Assembly: GCA_902705835.1 (NCBI GenBank)
Contig: CACSIN010000027.1
Coordinates: 51,349 to 86,969 of the forward strand
DNA: 35,621 bases
Reading direction: 5' to 3'
Source: BD1-7 clade bacterium
Lineage (GTDB): Bacteria > Pseudomonadota > Gammaproteobacteria > Pseudomonadales > DT-91
The notes under the pieces were generated by a model that was given only the letters and a program-made list of their open reading frames with translations, ran no database searches and was not told the DNA's origin. The translations under genes and the position numbers were made by a program. The number at the start of each line of letters is the position of its first letter. Position 1 is the stretch's first letter. Shown here piece by piece: positions 1 through 7,764 of this stretch.

Positions 1-592
1 CGTAATCTGGGTCGGTAATGTTATCTTCGACATGAGTAAACAAAGACTGCCGTGAAGGGAAGCTTGACGGTGTTTCAAGATCGAGCATGCGTGGCAAGAC
101 TCTACCAAAGCCACTGGCATCAAGAACATACTTGGCTTGATATTGCAGTGTCTCTCCGGCTTGGTTTTTCGCGGTGACGATTGGGGATGGACCGTCCATA
201 TCGACTGCAGTGATTTCTTCCTGATAGCGTATCTCTACGCCGGCGGCGGAGGCATTATCCGCAAGAATTTGGTCAAAACGGGCGCGTTGAACCTGAAATG
301 TTGTACCGGGCCCTTCAGATGATTTTTTACGGAAATCAAACGTCGACTTATTTCCGTTTTCAAGAAATACGGCACCGTCTTTGTACTGGAACCCTTCGTT
401 AACAACATCGTCAAGCATTCCCGCTTGTTCGAGGTATACCATTGCCTGTGGTAGCAGGCTCTCGCCGATTGAAAATCTCGGAAACTGTGCACGTTCCAGC
501 ACAATGGTGCTGATCCCCTTTGCGTGCAGGAGTTTCGAGGCAAGTGCGCCGGATGGGCCGGCACCAATTATGACTACATCTGTCTTGCGCAT
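1..592 (-). CDS. FAD-dependent oxidoreductase, flavin-halogenase-like (partial, N-terminal 197 residues)
   Basis: The reading frame stays open to the window edge, so only the first 197 residues are visible. Residues 5-18 form a Rossmann dinucleotide-binding fold with GAGPSG at 10-15. GESLLP follows at 43-48, a mid-domain QVQRARFD at 100-107, and the second FAD motif DASGFG at 158-163. This is the fold of flavin-dependent halogenases and geranylgeranyl-reductase-like monooxygenases. Lys71, in the context GFQYKDGAVF, sits where the catalytic lysine of flavin halogenases is expected. The diagnostic WxWxIP motif would lie outside the window. The ATG at 592 is 3 nt after the exporter stop, so the gene is translationally coupled to the APE operon. 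It may hydroxylate or halogenate the aryl head group, which is inference. A reductase without halogenase activity is an equally possible reading. Confidence 0.85.
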   Translation of the reverse strand, partial: MRKTDVVIIGAGPSGALASKLLHAKGISTIVLERAQFPRFSIGESLLPQAMVYLEQAGMLDDVVNEGFQYKDGAVFLENGNKSTFDFRKKSSEGPGTTFQVQRARFDQILADNASAAGVEIRYQEEITAVDMDGPSPIVTAKNQAGETLQYQAKYVLDASGFGRVLPRMLDLETPSSFPSRQSLFTHVEDNITDPDY

Positions 593-595
593 GAG

Positions 596-2938
596 TTACT
601 GACTTCTTGACGGAGTTAAGGGGGCGATGATAGCGGCACTGATTACGCCCAGGGTTAAAGTTATGCCAAAGGCACTGATAACAGAGGTATCGCTGACGCC
701 CAGCATGCCAAAAGCGAGCAAGGTAGTAATCAGCGACAACAACACCGCAAGCGCAGTGCTGTGTTTGTGGCCACTGCTTAAATGATAAAAGATGGCGTAA
801 TCGAGACTTATGCCAAGGATCAAAAGCAGTGCAAATACATTAAAAAGTGTGATCGGTGCATCACCATAACCGAGTGCAGCCAAGGTCAGCATGATCGCAG
901 TGACCGGAGTCATCAAAATCGCGATAGCCGATTTAATGCCGACCACCAGAGAAAGAATAACCAGTATCAAGGTTACGATGACGACAAGAAATTGTCCGGT
1001 TTGTTGTCGGTAGTGTTTCAGCAAAGCGGAGTAGTCGGCAACCTGATCAACCCAAAGGATGTGGTTTCCGTCTGCGAGACTTTTAAGTGATTCGACCCCC
1101 GACTGTCCACTAATACCTGACAGTGTCACCATGCTGGCACATTCTGGTTTACAGCCAAGCCAGTAGCCAGCGATATGCTCGGGCATTGCGGCAACAAATG
1201 TACCGACATCCAGTTTTTGCGGGGCTTCCTTGAACGCTGAAAGAATGCCTTGCTGTTCGGTTTCTGCCATCCCCAATTGTGCTAAGAACCCGGAGATTAC
1301 CGCTGTATCGAACAGTGTTTGATACAGTTTGTAGTTGCTTTTTTGTTCTTGTGTTATTGGGTAGTAGTCGGTCAAGCTATGCATTCCGGCAAGCTGTTTT
1401 TCGTGTATTTGGGTCTCAATGTGTTTGCGTAAATGGCTCTCGTTTTGGGCAACGTCATCGGGTGTTTGGCCCGTCACGAGAAAAAATCGAGAGTCTGTCT
1501 GTGCGCCTAGGAGAGATTTAATGCGGTCTTCTTGTTGTTTGAGCTCGCTCGGTACATCTTGAAAGTGGCGGATATCATCATCAACGCGATTTTGTATTGA
1601 GCCAAGGAGAATAAACACTGCCGCAGCGCCCACCAGAACGCCGGGCCGCCGAAAGAAAATCGCGGGCCAATCAACAGTTAAACGATGGGTAATGCCATTG
1701 AGTGGCATGGCGTGTTTAAAAATGCAACCGTGAAAACAGAAGGGGAATAGCAGTACAACGGTCGCCCACGCACCAAGCAAACCCGCCGCTGAAAACACAG
1801 CAATTTGCTGGAGCCCCGGGAATGGTGAAAAATACAAGCCGCTGAATGCAAACACTGAGGTTGCCATGCCTAATGTAATGCCGGGGAATATTTCAGCCAG
1901 GCGTTGCAGGGCAGAGCGATCCTGTTTCTCAAAAAATGCGCAAAAATAATGAAATGCATAATCGACTGAAATGCCGATCAAACTGCTGCCGAACACTAGC
2001 GTCAGTAAATGGATTTCGGAGAATAAAGCCATAGATGCTGTGAAACCACAACTTACCCCAAAACCGATTGACGTGAGTGTTAAGAAAAGCGGGCGTGCTG
2101 AGCGAAACGTGACAAATACCAGCAAAACAATTGTAAGAATCGAAATCGTGCCAACGGTCGATATTTCAGATTCAGCACTTTGCGCGCCAAAGGCGGTATA
2201 CAGAGGTAAACCGGCGGCCAATACCGTTTTCTTTTGTTGGCTGGCAGTGGTTTTGATATTCGAATAGACACCCAAAAGTTGGCGGTAATAGCCCATGCCT
2301 GTCGCTTTGCCTGATGCATCGGTTGTGATTAGGGCGAAATAGGTACCGGTATCTTTGTCTTTAACGATAGGGGTTTCATCGAAGAGCGATAATTGATCCG
2401 GGCTAAGGCTGGCGAGGTAGTCGCCAAAGGTATGAAGTGGATCTTGTTGCAAAGTCGCGAGCCGTTCCAAACCCAGAGGGCTGTAAATAACTTGAAGGCC
2501 CTGTTGGATATATTCTGCGGGCGAAAGTGTGAGTGCGTCTTGATCCGCAGGTGTCATCAACAAAAAGCGATACGGGGATAATTTTTGGTAAACCGAGGCT
2601 TGATCACCGAGCTTAATGGCCCGTTCGACCTCAGTGAACAGGTCGCTCGCTAACAGATCCTTTTCAATGGACTTAGCGTGTTTTACGGCATCTTCAGCAG
2701 TTACGCCCGATGCCATGAAAATAACCCGATTGTTGAGTCTTTCTTTCTGGCGCGCGACGGCAGCTTGCACCACCGGACGTTGATCCGCTGCGGGTAGTAA
2801 AGAAAAAATGTCGCTCGAAAGCTTGAGGCTCGACCACTGGGATATTGCCGCAGCGCCAATACACAGCACCAATAGGAACCATACCAGCAGTCGGGATATC
2901 GCCGAAAAGCGTGAGTCGGCGTCAGTTTTTGAACGCAT
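596..2938 (-). CDS. MMPL/RND-family exporter of the aryl polyene cluster (ApeM position)
   Basis: This 780-residue protein has the internally duplicated RND layout. There is one N-terminal helix (about 15-36), a large extracytoplasmic domain (about 45-255), a helix bundle (about 260-440), a second extracytoplasmic domain (about 445-640) and a final helix bundle (about 645-775). Both bundles contain the same signature, GISVDYAFHY around Asp326 and GISLDYAIFY around Asp713. These in-membrane aspartates are candidate proton-relay residues. Family members export lipids and polyketide-lipids from the inner membrane. Here the likely cargo is the lipid-linked polyene, handed to the LolA-like protein encoded just upstream. 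The ATG overlaps the lolA-like gene by 17 nt, and the flavoprotein gene starts 3 nt after the stop. Family assignment is firm; cargo is inferred from context. Confidence 0.92.
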   Translation of the reverse strand: MRSKTDADSRFSAISRLLVWFLLVLCIGAAAISQWSSLKLSSDIFSLLPAADQRPVVQAAVARQKERLNNRVIFMASGVTAEDAVKHAKSIEKDLLASDLFTEVERAIKLGDQASVYQKLSPYRFLLMTPADQDALTLSPAEYIQQGLQVIYSPLGLERLATLQQDPLHTFGDYLASLSPDQLSLFDETPIVKDKDTGTYFALITTDASGKATGMGYYRQLLGVYSNIKTTASQQKKTVLAAGLPLYTAFGAQSAESEISTVGTISILTIVLLVFVTFRSARPLFLTLTSIGFGVSCGFTASMALFSEIHLLTLVFGSSLIGISVDYAFHYFCAFFEKQDRSALQRLAEIFPGITLGMATSVFAFSGLYFSPFPGLQQIAVFSAAGLLGAWATVVLLFPFCFHGCIFKHAMPLNGITHRLTVDWPAIFFRRPGVLVGAAAVFILLGSIQNRVDDDIRHFQDVPSELKQQEDRIKSLLGAQTDSRFFLVTGQTPDDVAQNESHLRKHIETQIHEKQLAGMHSLTDYYPITQEQKSNYKLYQTLFDTAVISGFLAQLGMAETEQQGILSAFKEAPQKLDVGTFVAAMPEHIAGYWLGCKPECASMVTLSGISGQSGVESLKSLADGNHILWVDQVADYSALLKHYRQQTGQFLVVIVTLILVILSLVVGIKSAIAILMTPVTAIMLTLAALGYGDAPITLFNVFALLLILGISLDYAIFYHLSSGHKHSTALAVLLSLITTLLAFGMLGVSDTSVISAFGITLTLGVISAAIIAPLTPSRSQ

Positions 2939-3599
2939 ATAACAGCTCTTTTGGAGCGCTGCCGTAGTGTTTCAAATTATTGAAACGGATGTCTGTGTGA
3001 TCGCCGGTCGCTTCGTTGAGCGTCAAACTTTCTATCAGCTGATCTCCACGCAGGGTGATGTGTGTTATCGCTTTGCGCATAATCGCCGAATTTGGCGTTA
3101 ACACCAATTCCCAGCCGGCGTTATCGATATGATTGATTTTGGCCGAAAACTGTTGTTCGAGTGCATTTAAATCACCGGCTAATACATGATTGAAAATACC
3201 ACCAATATACTGCATGGATTTTGCCACACGAGCTGAGTTAGCCTGGGAGAAACGGGTTTCCTCCGGGGTGATAATCAGGCGTGAGGCAACAGGCTTGTTG
3301 ACCTGCCAAATAATGCCTTCACCTTTAACCACAATAAAGTAGCCGGATGAGTTAAGCGGCCGGGTAAGGACTTTAAGGTGTTTTTCTTGCGTAAAATCGC
3401 CTTTGATAGCCGCAGGCTGTATCAGACGACTTTCAATTGTTTGCAGCGCTTGTTCTGTGGAATCATTTGCGTGTAAAAGTGCTGATGCAGCGAGCAACGT
3501 GAGTAGCACGAGAACAGACAGTCCATTTTTCATCAGTGGTCTGTTTGTTAATCCTGCTGCAGTAGCTGCCATGTCTACCGACGGCATGTTAGAACGCAT
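2922..3599 (-). CDS. LolA-like outer membrane lipoprotein carrier protein (ApeL position)
   Basis: This protein of about 225 residues has a hydrophobic signal segment (LSVLVLLTLLAASALLHA) followed by a LolA-type domain. Recognisable parts are the GDFTQEKHL segment, a GYFIVVKGEGIIWQV strand pair and a C-terminal ITLRGDQLIESLTL region. LolA-fold proteins are periplasmic carriers of acylated cargo. In APE clusters the gene accompanies the MMPL exporter and is presumed to carry the lipidated pigment or its precursor to the outer membrane. I chose ATG 3599 because a GGAG lies 6 nt upstream and the resulting 11-nt overlap with the thioesterase matches the overlap one gene earlier. ATG 3533 would give a more canonical signal peptide but has a poor ribosome-binding site. 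The longer upstream extension to 3719 is unlikely because it lies within the thioesterase gene. Confidence 0.88.
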   Translation of the reverse strand: MRSNMPSVDMAATAAGLTNRPLMKNGLSVLVLLTLLAASALLHANDSTEQALQTIESRLIQPAAIKGDFTQEKHLKVLTRPLNSSGYFIVVKGEGIIWQVNKPVASRLIITPEETRFSQANSARVAKSMQYIGGIFNHVLAGDLNALEQQFSAKINHIDNAGWELVLTPNSAIMRKAITHITLRGDQLIESLTLNEATGDHTDIRFNNLKHYGSAPKELLYAFKN

Positions 3600-4041
3600 A
3601 AGGAACTCCGACTTTATCAAACAGGATTTTTGGGCTGGCCAAACACATTTCCTGTTTCTCCATATCGACGGCGACCTGAACCGTATGCCCTTTAGTAAGG
3701 CGCTTGCCGGTTTTGGCATCCGTTACCAAGTACTTTACTTTTAACCGATACTCGCATTCTACCAGTGTAGCTTTGACACGAATGATTTGCTGAAACTCAG
3801 AAGGTTGGGCATAACGCACATGCAAGTCGATGACCGGCCAGGCAAAGCCGGATGCCTCCATTTGTTTGTAGTTGTAATCCATCTTATCGAACAAGGCGCA
3901 ACGTGCGATTTCGAAATAGCGCACGTAGTGGCCGTGCCAAGCGATTGCAAGCAAGTCGACATCGTGAAACGGGATTTCAATATCAACTTCTGCGCTCCAC
4001 TTTTCTTGCAGCGCTTTGTCGATTGATGCCTTATTGGTCAT
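3589..4041 (-). CDS. apeK: Acyl-CoA/acyl-ACP thioesterase, 4HBT hot-dog family (ApeK type)
   Basis: The predicted 150-residue protein is a single hot-dog thioesterase domain of the YbgC/4-hydroxybenzoyl-CoA thioesterase type. The N-terminal signature FHDVD (25-29) followed by WHGHYVRYFE (35-44) matches the D-x-D...YHANYLKFFE pattern of YbgC, with Asp27 and Asp29 as catalytic candidates. APE clusters carry one such thioesterase, thought to hydrolyse stalled or misprimed acyl-ACPs or to release the polyene chain. ATG 4041 has a GGAG about 6 nt upstream and overlaps the ammonia-lyase gene by 11 nt. An ATG at 4116 would extend far into the lyase gene and adds sequence unlike the family. Its stop overlaps the lolA-like start by 11 nt, so translation of lyase, thioesterase and carrier is probably coupled. 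Confidence 0.9.
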   Translation of the reverse strand: MTNKASIDKALQEKWSAEVDIEIPFHDVDLLAIAWHGHYVRYFEIARCALFDKMDYNYKQMEASGFAWPVIDLHVRYAQPSEFQQIIRVKATLVECEYRLKVKYLVTDAKTGKRLTKGHTVQVAVDMEKQEMCLASPKILFDKVGVPYAF

Positions 4042-5575
4042 ACAGGCTCCAGTGCTGGTGCTGAATTTTGGCAACAGTATCACGCAAGTCGTGTTCCAGT
4101 GCTCGGTCTTGTTCAAGAAACTCGAAGTACTCAGAGACTTGGTTCATGGTCGCCACAACGGCGCTAGAAAGCTCTGCACCGTCGATGTCATTTTGACGAA
4201 TACGAAGGTGAACGCCCTGAGTTGCTGCCAGTAACATGGCCGCAGCCACTTGCTCGGTCAGCTGCAAGACGCGCATGCAATCGCGTGCCGCGATGGTTCC
4301 CATGCTGACTTTGTCTTGGTTGTGGCATTCGGTGCTGCGAGAAAACACACTGGCTGGCATGGTGTGCTTGAGTGCTTCTGCGGTCCAAGCGGATGCACCA
4401 ATTTGCACCGCTTTAAATCCGTGATTGATGGCCAGAGTATCGCCTTCAGCTCCTGATAAATTAGCGGGTAAACCGTGATTGAACTTAGGGTCCACCAATT
4501 GTGCTAGCTGGCGATCTAGCAGATCAGCAAGGTTAGCAACCGTGTTTTTCATGCTGTCCATGGCAAAAGCAATGTGACCGCCATAAAAGTGGCCACCATG
4601 AAGCACTTGCTCGGATTCGCCATCGATAATCGGGTTGTCGTTGGCGCTATTGAGTTCGTTTTCAATCAGCTGGCGGAACATCGGTAGTGTGTCTTGCAAC
4701 ACGCCGATAACGTGGGGCGCACAGCGTAGAGAATATCGGTCTTGCAGTCGTGATGAGTGGCGAGGTGCGTCACCAACGTTCAAATCGTCATGAATCCAGG
4801 CCGCGATCTGGTTTTGCCCAGGGTGCGGTTTGACGGCAAATAGTCGAGCATCAAAATGATAGGCGTTACCGTCTGTTGCAATGGAGGCCAGTGACGTGAT
4901 CCGAGCTGAGAGCTTGGCTAAGTATTGCGATCGGGTAAAGGCCAAGCACGCCAGTGCAGTCATCACCGCGGTGCCATTCATAATGGCGAGACCTTCTTTT
5001 GGGCGTAACGTCAGTGGCTCGATATCGAGTTTGCTGAATACCGTTGCGGTTGGTTGACGTTGCCCCTGATACATCACTTCCCGTTCACCACAGAGTACCG
5101 CAGCAATATAAGACAGCGGCGTCAGATCACCACTGGCGCCAACAGAGCCTTCTTGAGGGATAATTGGCAGGATATCTTCCTGAATTAACGTCACCAATTG
5201 TTGCAGCAGCTCTATACGTACCCCTGAGACACCCTGAGCCAGGCTGTTCAGTCGCACGGCGAGAATGGCGCGTGTCTCGGCTTCGCTGAAAATATCGCCC
5301 AAACCACATCCGTGGAATGTGTACAGGTGCTTGGGTAGTTGTTCAACCAACTCGGCAGGCACAGATCGTGTGCACGAATCGCCATAGCCGGTAGTGACGC
5401 CATAAATCCGCCCTTCTTCTTCGAGTAGGGTGTCGAGAAAAGCACAGCCTTTATCGATTTTGTTGATGAATTCAGGGCTATCGCCGAGAACAACATCAAT
5501 ATCCTGTTGCGATATAGCTTGGATATGCTCAATCGAGAGAGGGGTGCCGTCAAAAGTCAAAGTGGATCGTGTCAT
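4031..5575 (-). CDS. Aromatic amino acid ammonia-lyase (HAL/PAL/TAL, MIO family)
   Basis: This 514-residue protein is a full-length member of the histidine/phenylalanine/tyrosine ammonia-lyase family. Ala147-Ser148-Gly149 (GSVGASGDLTPLS) is the triad that cyclises into the MIO electrophile. Tyr58 in IYGVTTGYG is the conserved catalytic tyrosine. NDNPII and QDRYSLRCAPHVIG are also present. The substrate-selectivity pair, aligned by eye to His89-Leu90 of Rhodobacter TAL, is Phe87-His88. That is unlike the Ser-His of histidine lyases and resembles a phenylalanine-preferring pocket. There is no hut gene nearby; the gene lies within the APE operon between an acyltransferase (6-nt gap) and the thioesterase. 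The inferred role is making cinnamate or coumarate from Phe or Tyr as the polyene starter acid. Family is certain, substrate is not. Confidence 0.95.
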   Translation of the reverse strand: MTRSTLTFDGTPLSIEHIQAISQQDIDVVLGDSPEFINKIDKGCAFLDTLLEEEGRIYGVTTGYGDSCTRSVPAELVEQLPKHLYTFHGCGLGDIFSEAETRAILAVRLNSLAQGVSGVRIELLQQLVTLIQEDILPIIPQEGSVGASGDLTPLSYIAAVLCGEREVMYQGQRQPTATVFSKLDIEPLTLRPKEGLAIMNGTAVMTALACLAFTRSQYLAKLSARITSLASIATDGNAYHFDARLFAVKPHPGQNQIAAWIHDDLNVGDAPRHSSRLQDRYSLRCAPHVIGVLQDTLPMFRQLIENELNSANDNPIIDGESEQVLHGGHFYGGHIAFAMDSMKNTVANLADLLDRQLAQLVDPKFNHGLPANLSGAEGDTLAINHGFKAVQIGASAWTAEALKHTMPASVFSRSTECHNQDKVSMGTIAARDCMRVLQLTEQVAAAMLLAATQGVHLRIRQNDIDGAELSSAVVATMNQVSEYFEFLEQDRALEHDLRDTVAKIQHQHWSLYDQ

Positions 5576-5581
5576 GCTGAA

Positions 5582-6577
5582 TCAATCAATCTTCGGGGAT
5601 GTTTTTTCTGCAGAGGTTGCCTGCGGAGTATCCCAGTAATAGTAAAAGTTAAACCATTGCTTCGGTGCTTTGAGGCAATGGTGTTCGAGTCTTGTAGCAA
5701 ATGTTTGCACATAGCCCCGCAGTGCTTCACTGCGTGTTTTGCGCGGCATGGTAATGCGATCTGCGAAGTGTTCAAAATAAAGATGGTAAGCACCGGATTC
5801 CTTGACACAGAACAGGGTGTAAACCGGGCATTTCAACAATGCAGCGAGAATAAACGGCCCTTGTGCGAATTGTGCGGGCTTGCCTAAAAATTCAGCCATC
5901 GAAGTACGGCCATTGTTGTTGACGGGGACGCGATCGCCAACGATATAAATAAACTCACCAGCGGCGATTCGCTGTTCAAGCAAGATCGCGATATCCGGCC
6001 CCATATCGGTCACTTGAATGAGTTCAGTCGTATGATTGGGGTTGGCTTCAGACAAAATGCGATTAAAGTTCTGAGCGTGTTTGGTATGTACCAAGATCGT
6101 CAGCTTGGTATTGTGATTAAGTGTCACCAATGCTCTGCATATTTCGACATTACCAAGATGAGAGCCAAGTAGGATAGCGCCATGATTTTTCTTGGCAGCT
6201 TGGTAAAACTCTTCTCTGCCCTGAATGACCACGTCTTCAAATTTAATCTTGTTATTCCAGGCAGATACTTTGTCGACCATGCTTTGCGCAAACTGGATAA
6301 AATGCTGGTAGCTCTGCCAATAGGTTACAGAGGCCGGGTTTTTGCCGGTAAATCGAGCCACTTGGTGCAAATAATCCATGGATGCGCCACGTGCGAGTTT
6401 GTTCATGAAAAAGTAATAACTAACGACCGGGTAGAGTATTAGTAAGAAAATAAACTTACCGAATACGCTATGCACCATTAACATGAATTTCATGCACCAG
6501 TAGACACCGGCTTCTTCTATATTGGCCCAGTGTTTTTTCTCTTGTGTATTCGCTTTTTCGTTCTGCGGTGCTGCCAT
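5582..6577 (-). CDS. LpxL/HtrB-like lysophospholipid acyltransferase
   Basis: This 331-residue protein has a membrane-anchoring hydrophobic stretch at about 32-58. The acyltransferase catalytic signature HLGNVE (His140, Glu145) sits in LGSHLGNVE, followed later by a GDRVPV segment. These are hallmarks of the lipid A biosynthesis lauroyl/myristoyl acyltransferase family, which uses acyl-ACP donors at the inner membrane. In APE clusters such an enzyme is believed to attach the aryl polyene or a fatty acid to the lipid carrier. It starts 2 nt after the glycosyltransferase stop, in a different frame. As I recall, the two activities are fused into one polypeptide (ApeJ) in the E. coli cluster, so this looks like the split form. 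The lipid substrate cannot be read from sequence. Confidence 0.9.
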   Translation of the reverse strand: MAAPQNEKANTQEKKHWANIEEAGVYWCMKFMLMVHSVFGKFIFLLILYPVVSYYFFMNKLARGASMDYLHQVARFTGKNPASVTYWQSYQHFIQFAQSMVDKVSAWNNKIKFEDVVIQGREEFYQAAKKNHGAILLGSHLGNVEICRALVTLNHNTKLTILVHTKHAQNFNRILSEANPNHTTELIQVTDMGPDIAILLEQRIAAGEFIYIVGDRVPVNNNGRTSMAEFLGKPAQFAQGPFILAALLKCPVYTLFCVKESGAYHLYFEHFADRITMPRKTRSEALRGYVQTFATRLEHHCLKAPKQWFNFYYYWDTPQATSAEKTSPKID

Positions 6578-6579
6578 TG

Positions 6580-7347
6580 TCAGTGGTTTCCTTCCGCTGA
6601 TAGTTTTCTGCGCGTATTTTGCACCAGTATTTTGGGCAAGCGAACTAACATGCCAAAAAACAAACGTGTGTGCATTGCGGTGATCAAAAGGTTGTCTTGA
6701 AGCAGATTAAAATGAGAGACACCGTCAATGGGGTACTGCACTTTTGTGGGTAGATTGACGATAGGGACGTTTTCCCAGTGTAATTTTACCAATACTTCAA
6801 CGTCGAAATTCATACGCTCGCCGGTGTAAATTCGTTCAAGCATACGGTTAGTTGCTATTAGCGGGTAAACCCGATAGCCACACATGGAATCTTTTATATC
6901 CAGTGACAGGGTGTTGATCCATACCCAAACGTGGGTGAGGTAGCGCGCGATCAGACGATGTCTCGGCACAGTTTCGTCATAATCAGGAATGCCACAAATC
7001 AGGGCATCCGGGCGTTGCCGACAAGCATCAATAAAACGAGGTATATCTGCAGTGTCGTGCTGACCGTCTGCATCGACCTGAAGTGCGTGTGTAAACCCTC
7101 TCTTCTCAGCGATTGTTAGCCCAGTTTTAACTGCGCCGCCTTTACCACGATTCTGTGGGTGCACTTCCAAAATGACATCCGCATGTTCATCAGCCAATGT
7201 TCTGAGTACCTTGGCGCAACCAGGTTCACTACCATCGTCAACCAGAATAACGGTCAAATCGCGTTCGAGTATGCGATTGACGGTAATACCAATGGCATGT
7301 TCATGGTTATAAACAGGGATAACGACGCAAATAGTGGGCTCAGTCAT
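6580..7347 (-). CDS. Family 2 glycosyltransferase
   Basis: This 255-residue GT-A fold protein begins with VVIPVYNHEHAIG (about 8-20). It has the nucleotide-binding VDDGSE (35-40 region), a KGGAVKTG segment and the metal-binding VDADGQHD around residue 93. This is the dolichol-phosphate-mannose-synthase-like subgroup of GT2. It probably transfers a sugar to a lipid or polyene acceptor at the cytoplasmic face of the membrane. The C-terminal part is amphipathic rather than clearly membrane spanning. It follows the dehydratase by 28 nt and precedes the acyltransferase by 2 nt. The pairing suggests both act on the same glycolipid anchor of the pigment, which is inferred from neighbourhood. Sugar donor and acceptor are unknown. 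Confidence 0.92.
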   Translation of the reverse strand: MTEPTICVVIPVYNHEHAIGITVNRILERDLTVILVDDGSEPGCAKVLRTLADEHADVILEVHPQNRGKGGAVKTGLTIAEKRGFTHALQVDADGQHDTADIPRFIDACRQRPDALICGIPDYDETVPRHRLIARYLTHVWVWINTLSLDIKDSMCGYRVYPLIATNRMLERIYTGERMNFDVEVLVKLHWENVPIVNLPTKVQYPIDGVSHFNLLQDNLLITAMHTRLFFGMLVRLPKILVQNTRRKLSAEGNH

Positions 7348-7375
7348 GGTGGGTCCTGTTGGGCAATCCAGTCGT

Positions 7376-7747
7376 TCAGGTATCTGTCTGATTTACTAAA
7401 ATGCGACCTGAGCAATGCTCTCCCTGGTCGGACGAAATCACGTAGTAAACGCGTTCGTTTCGGTATTCAACGTCGAGCGTAATCGTAATGCCGGGCTGAA
7501 CAACGTTTTTGAATTTGACGACTTCCATTTGCATGGGCTCAAATGCTTCCAATGGCAACTCGAAGTGTGATTGAGCCAGTTGCATGACCCAGTCAATCAT
7601 TGCAAACCCGGGTAAAATGGGCTGGCCGGGGAAATGACCGGGAAAGTAAAGCAGGTCGTCAGTAATGGCAATATCAGCACGTACCTTGTTATCCTGCTTT
7701 TCACATTGCAGAGGAGTAGGCATTGGCTGAGTGGATGAATTTGGCAT
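7376..7747 (-). CDS. apeI: 3-hydroxyacyl-ACP dehydratase, FabA/FabZ-like hot-dog (ApeI type)
   Basis: The 123-residue protein carries the FabZ-type signature FPGHFPGQPILPG (35-47), with His38 as the catalytic histidine. Where housekeeping FabZ has a catalytic glutamate, this protein has Asp52 (FAMIDWVMQLAQ), a feature I associate with ApeI-like dehydratases. In APE biosynthesis it would remove water from 3-hydroxyacyl-ACP intermediates to create each conjugated double bond. A second dehydratase (ApeP type) is expected beyond the window. It lies 17 nt after the ligase gene. Its short length fits a single hot-dog domain that works as a dimer. Confidence 0.9.
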   Translation of the reverse strand: MPNSSTQPMPTPLQCEKQDNKVRADIAITDDLLYFPGHFPGQPILPGFAMIDWVMQLAQSHFELPLEAFEPMQMEVVKFKNVVQPGITITLDVEYRNERVYYVISSDQGEHCSGRILVNQTDT

Positions 7748-7764
7748 AGTGTAAATTAGGGCTT

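Noticed and set aside
235-567. Minus-strand ORF of 110 codons and other long ORFs shadowing the flavoprotein and exporter genes
   Set aside because: They overlap well-supported genes in other frames and encode no recognisable domain.
3600-3719. N-terminal extension of the LolA-like protein
   Set aside because: It overlaps the thioesterase gene and reads as a basic non-signal sequence; a good ribosome-binding site precedes 3599.
4031-5575. Calling the ammonia-lyase HutH of histidine degradation
   Set aside because: There are no hutU, hutI or hutG genes, the selectivity residues are Phe-His instead of Ser-His, and the gene is embedded in the APE operon.
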